Source of the DNA: JAVBNJ01 sp031551625
Lineage (GTDB): Bacteria; Bacteroidota; Bacteroidia; Bacteroidales; UBA932
Direction: 5' to 3'
Assembly: GCA_031551625.1 (NCBI GenBank)
Contig: JAVBNJ010000101.1
Coordinates: forward strand, 1-7,364
DNA length: 7,364 bases
Shown here: positions 5,641 to 7,364 of the stretch, piece by piece
How the letters are laid out: every line of letters begins with the position of its first letter
Numbering within the stretch: the first letter of the stretch is position 1
The notes under the pieces: generated by a model
The model's database searches: none
Told to the model about the DNA's origin: nothing
The model's input: the letters and a program-made list of their open reading frames with translations, nothing else
Program-made: the position numbers and the translations under genes

Positions 5641-7298
5641 TGCTAGTTTCTCTCTCTATAGAAAATTATGCATTAATCGACAAACTGCAAATAGGTTTTT
5701 CGGGTGGATTAAGTATTATTACGGGCGAAACAGGCGCGGGTAAATCCATTCTGTTGGGCGCACTGGGCTTGATTATCGGGCAGCGTGCCGATACAGGTGT
5801 ACTGAAAGACGAATCGCGCAATTGCATTGTCGAAGGCGAGTTTGCCATTGGCGGCTATGGCCTTGAACAGTTATTTGTCGAAAACGATATTGACTATTCT
5901 CCTACAGTTACCATTCGACGGATGATTGCTGCAGGCGGCAAGTCGCGTGCTTTTGTCAACGATGTGCCGGTTACGCTGAACCTGTTGAAAGAATTGGGCG
6001 AGCGTTTAATTGACATTCACTCGCAACACCAGAATTTATTACTCAATACATCGGCTTTCCAGTTAAGTGTAATTGATGCGCAAGCCGCACACGACGATGT
6101 GTTGCAAAAATACCGCAAAGCATTTGTTGCCTACAGAACAGCACTTGCACAGTTAAACGACTTGCAGGATAAGGCTTCGAGCAGCAAGGCTAATTACGAC
6201 TACATGCTGCACCAGTATAACGAGTTGAATCTTGTGCAACTGAAACATGGCGAACAGCAAGGGCTCGAAGATGAACAGAAACAATTGGCTCATGCCGAAG
6301 AAATAAAATTAGCATTAACCAAAAGCAGTGTATTGTTACAAGGCGACGAAGCAGCAGCCGACAATCTGTTGCGCGAAGCGCAGCACACTTTACAGCGTAT
6401 TGCCAATGTGTGGCCGGCAGCTACGGAGTTGGGCGAACGCATCGGCTCGTGCCGTGTGGAATTGCGTGATGTGGCCAACGAAGTGGAAGCCGCCAACGAA
6501 CGTATTGCTACCGATAGTGGCCGCTTGGAATTTGTCGAGACCCGGTTGAATGTAATTTATTCGCTGCAACAGAAGCACCGTGTCGATTCGGTGGAATCGC
6601 TTATTGAACTAACAGATTCGTTAGAAGATACTATCCGCATGGTCGAGAATTTCGATCAACGGTTGGCGGAGTTGCAAACGCAATGCTCATCCGCATTGCA
6701 GAAAGTGAAAGAACTGGCGACTAAACTCTCGGACAAGCGTACGAAAACAGTGCCCACGGTAACGAACTATGTTACTACAATGTTGCGTACATTGGGTATG
6801 CCGCACGCCGTGTTTACCGTTGCCGTAACTCCCACGGAACAATATATGTCCACGGGCTGCGATGTAGTGCAATTCCTGTTCTCGGCCAACAAAGAAATGG
6901 CGCCGCAGGAAATTTCGCGCGTAGCGAGTGGCGGTGAAATGTCGCGCCTGATGTTGAGCTTAAAATCGTTGTTGGCAAAGCAATCCGGATTGCCTACTAT
7001 TATTTTCGATGAAATAGATACCGGCGTGTCGGGCGAAGTGGCCGATAAGATGGGTGGCATCATTGCCAACCTCTCGCAGCACATGCAGGTAATAAATATT
7101 ACCCACTTGCCGCAGATTGCCAGCAAAGGTTCTTCGCACTTTGTAGTGTACAAAGAAATTGGCGCCAGCGGAACTGCTGTTACATGCATCAAAGCATTGA
7201 CGCCTGATGAGCGGGTGCATGAAATTGCCAAAATGCTCAGCGGCGAACGTATTACCGATGCTGCTATGGCCAATGCCCGCGAGCTGTTAGGTGTTTAA
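5640..7298 (+). CDS. recN: DNA repair protein RecN (SMC-like ATPase)
   Basis: RecN is a cytosolic SMC-family ATPase that acts at DNA double-strand breaks and supports RecA-dependent recombination. The 552-aa protein has the full family layout: Walker A GETGAGKS at 29-36, the SQHQ segment at 128-131, a coiled-coil middle from about 150 to 370 rich in Glu, Gln, Leu and Ala, the ABC signature ASGGEMSR at 429-436, Walker B TIIFDEID at 453-460 followed by the D-loop TGVSG, and the H-loop HLPQIAS with H489. The start is GTG at 5640: an in-frame TAA lies two codons upstream, and the family N-terminus (ML-SL-IENYALID) begins exactly there. The next ATG (residue 95) would remove Walker A. The gene is the last of the train, 82 nt after DUF4835, in a gap carrying repeats but no visible promoter. 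I saw no LexA-like operator. Confidence 0.97.
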   Translation: MLVSLSIENYALIDKLQIGFSGGLSIITGETGAGKSILLGALGLIIGQRADTGVLKDESRNCIVEGEFAIGGYGLEQLFVENDIDYSPTVTIRRMIAAGGKSRAFVNDVPVTLNLLKELGERLIDIHSQHQNLLLNTSAFQLSVIDAQAAHDDVLQKYRKAFVAYRTALAQLNDLQDKASSSKANYDYMLHQYNELNLVQLKHGEQQGLEDEQKQLAHAEEIKLALTKSSVLLQGDEAAADNLLREAQHTLQRIANVWPAATELGERIGSCRVELRDVANEVEAANERIATDSGRLEFVETRLNVIYSLQQKHRVDSVESLIELTDSLEDTIRMVENFDQRLAELQTQCSSALQKVKELATKLSDKRTKTVPTVTNYVTTMLRTLGMPHAVFTVAVTPTEQYMSTGCDVVQFLFSANKEMAPQEISRVASGGEMSRLMLSLKSLLAKQSGLPTIIFDEIDTGVSGEVADKMGGIIANLSQHMQVINITHLPQIASKGSSHFVVYKEIGASGTAVTCIKALTPDERVHEIAKMLSGERITDAAMANARELLGV

Positions 7299-7320
7299 AA
7301 ATAATTAACTTTACCACAAA

Positions 7321-7364
7321 GGCGCTTAAAGGTTATTACAAAGGAATACAAAGCGCTCTTTTTT
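7321..7364 (+). terminator. Possible intrinsic terminator after recN
   Basis: GCGCTT at 7322-7327 pairs with AAGCGC at 7351-7356, extended by a G-T wobble (7321/7357), and is followed by C and T6 at 7359-7364. The 23-nt loop is long and the stem short, so the hairpin is weak, and the T-run may continue past the window edge. The loop and flanks repeat an AAAGG motif every 10-12 nt (CAAAGG at 7317, TAAAGG at 7327, CAAAGG at 7339), which hints at another intergenic repeat. Confidence 0.4.

Noticed and set aside
6767..7273. Minus-strand 168-aa open frame opposite recN
   Set aside because: It is antisense to the conserved ATPase end of RecN, and its residues mirror the codon pattern of the sense gene; no motif or promoter was seen.

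Overview
The window looks like a stretch of a Bacteroidota (Bacteroidetes) chromosome, most likely from the Bacteroidales or a close relative. The evidence is a sigma-ABfr-type promoter (TTTG-N20-TATCTTTG), A-rich leaders without clear Shine-Dalgarno sequences, a Bacteroidota-type RNA polymerase omega subunit, a DUF4835 protein (a family confined, as far as I know, to this phylum), and the order bamD - rpoZ - coaBC - DUF4835 - recN, which I recognise as typical of the phylum. No mobile element, CRISPR array, tRNA or rRNA gene was seen.

Layout: positions 1-1108 hold the N-terminal 369 codons of a minus-strand gene that runs off the left edge. It encodes a secreted protein built of repeated fibronectin-III-like beta domains. 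An 83-bp divergent promoter region (1109-1191) separates it from a rightward gene train: trxB (thioredoxin reductase), bamD (outer-membrane assembly lipoprotein, overlapping the trxB stop by one base), rpoZ (omega), coaBC (coenzyme A synthesis), a DUF4835 exported protein, and recN (DNA repair ATPase). A weak terminator-like hairpin with a T-run closes the window. Gaps are short (overlap of 1 nt, then 28, 77, 5 and 82 nt), and no convincing internal promoter was found, so the train is probably one operon or a few overlapping transcripts. The products are mostly housekeeping: redox balance, envelope biogenesis, transcription, cofactor synthesis and repair. DUF4835 and the secreted FN3-like protein are the two lineage-specific envelope or secretion genes.

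The most unusual signal is not a gene. The last three operon junctions (rpoZ/coaBC, coaBC/DUF4835, DUF4835/recN) each carry short arrays of 7-bp repeats, with a different but related heptamer at each. At rpoZ/coaBC they form a 22-bp perfect inverted repeat. At coaBC/DUF4835 a GAATTAG array writes the last residues and stop codon of CoaBC, and in the same 7-nt register it passes into a TTACTGC-like array that encodes the hydrophobic core of the DUF4835 signal peptide. At DUF4835/recN the heptamers flank a dispersed-repeat-like element (TGTCATTGCGAGG...GAAGCAATCT) and supply the in-frame stop and first base of the recN GTG start. Other points of interest are the substituted catalytic residues in the CoaC half of CoaBC, an A10 run at the CoaC/CoaB linker where either slip direction terminates at once, and a C-terminal Cys-Gly-Cys-Trp tail on TrxB.
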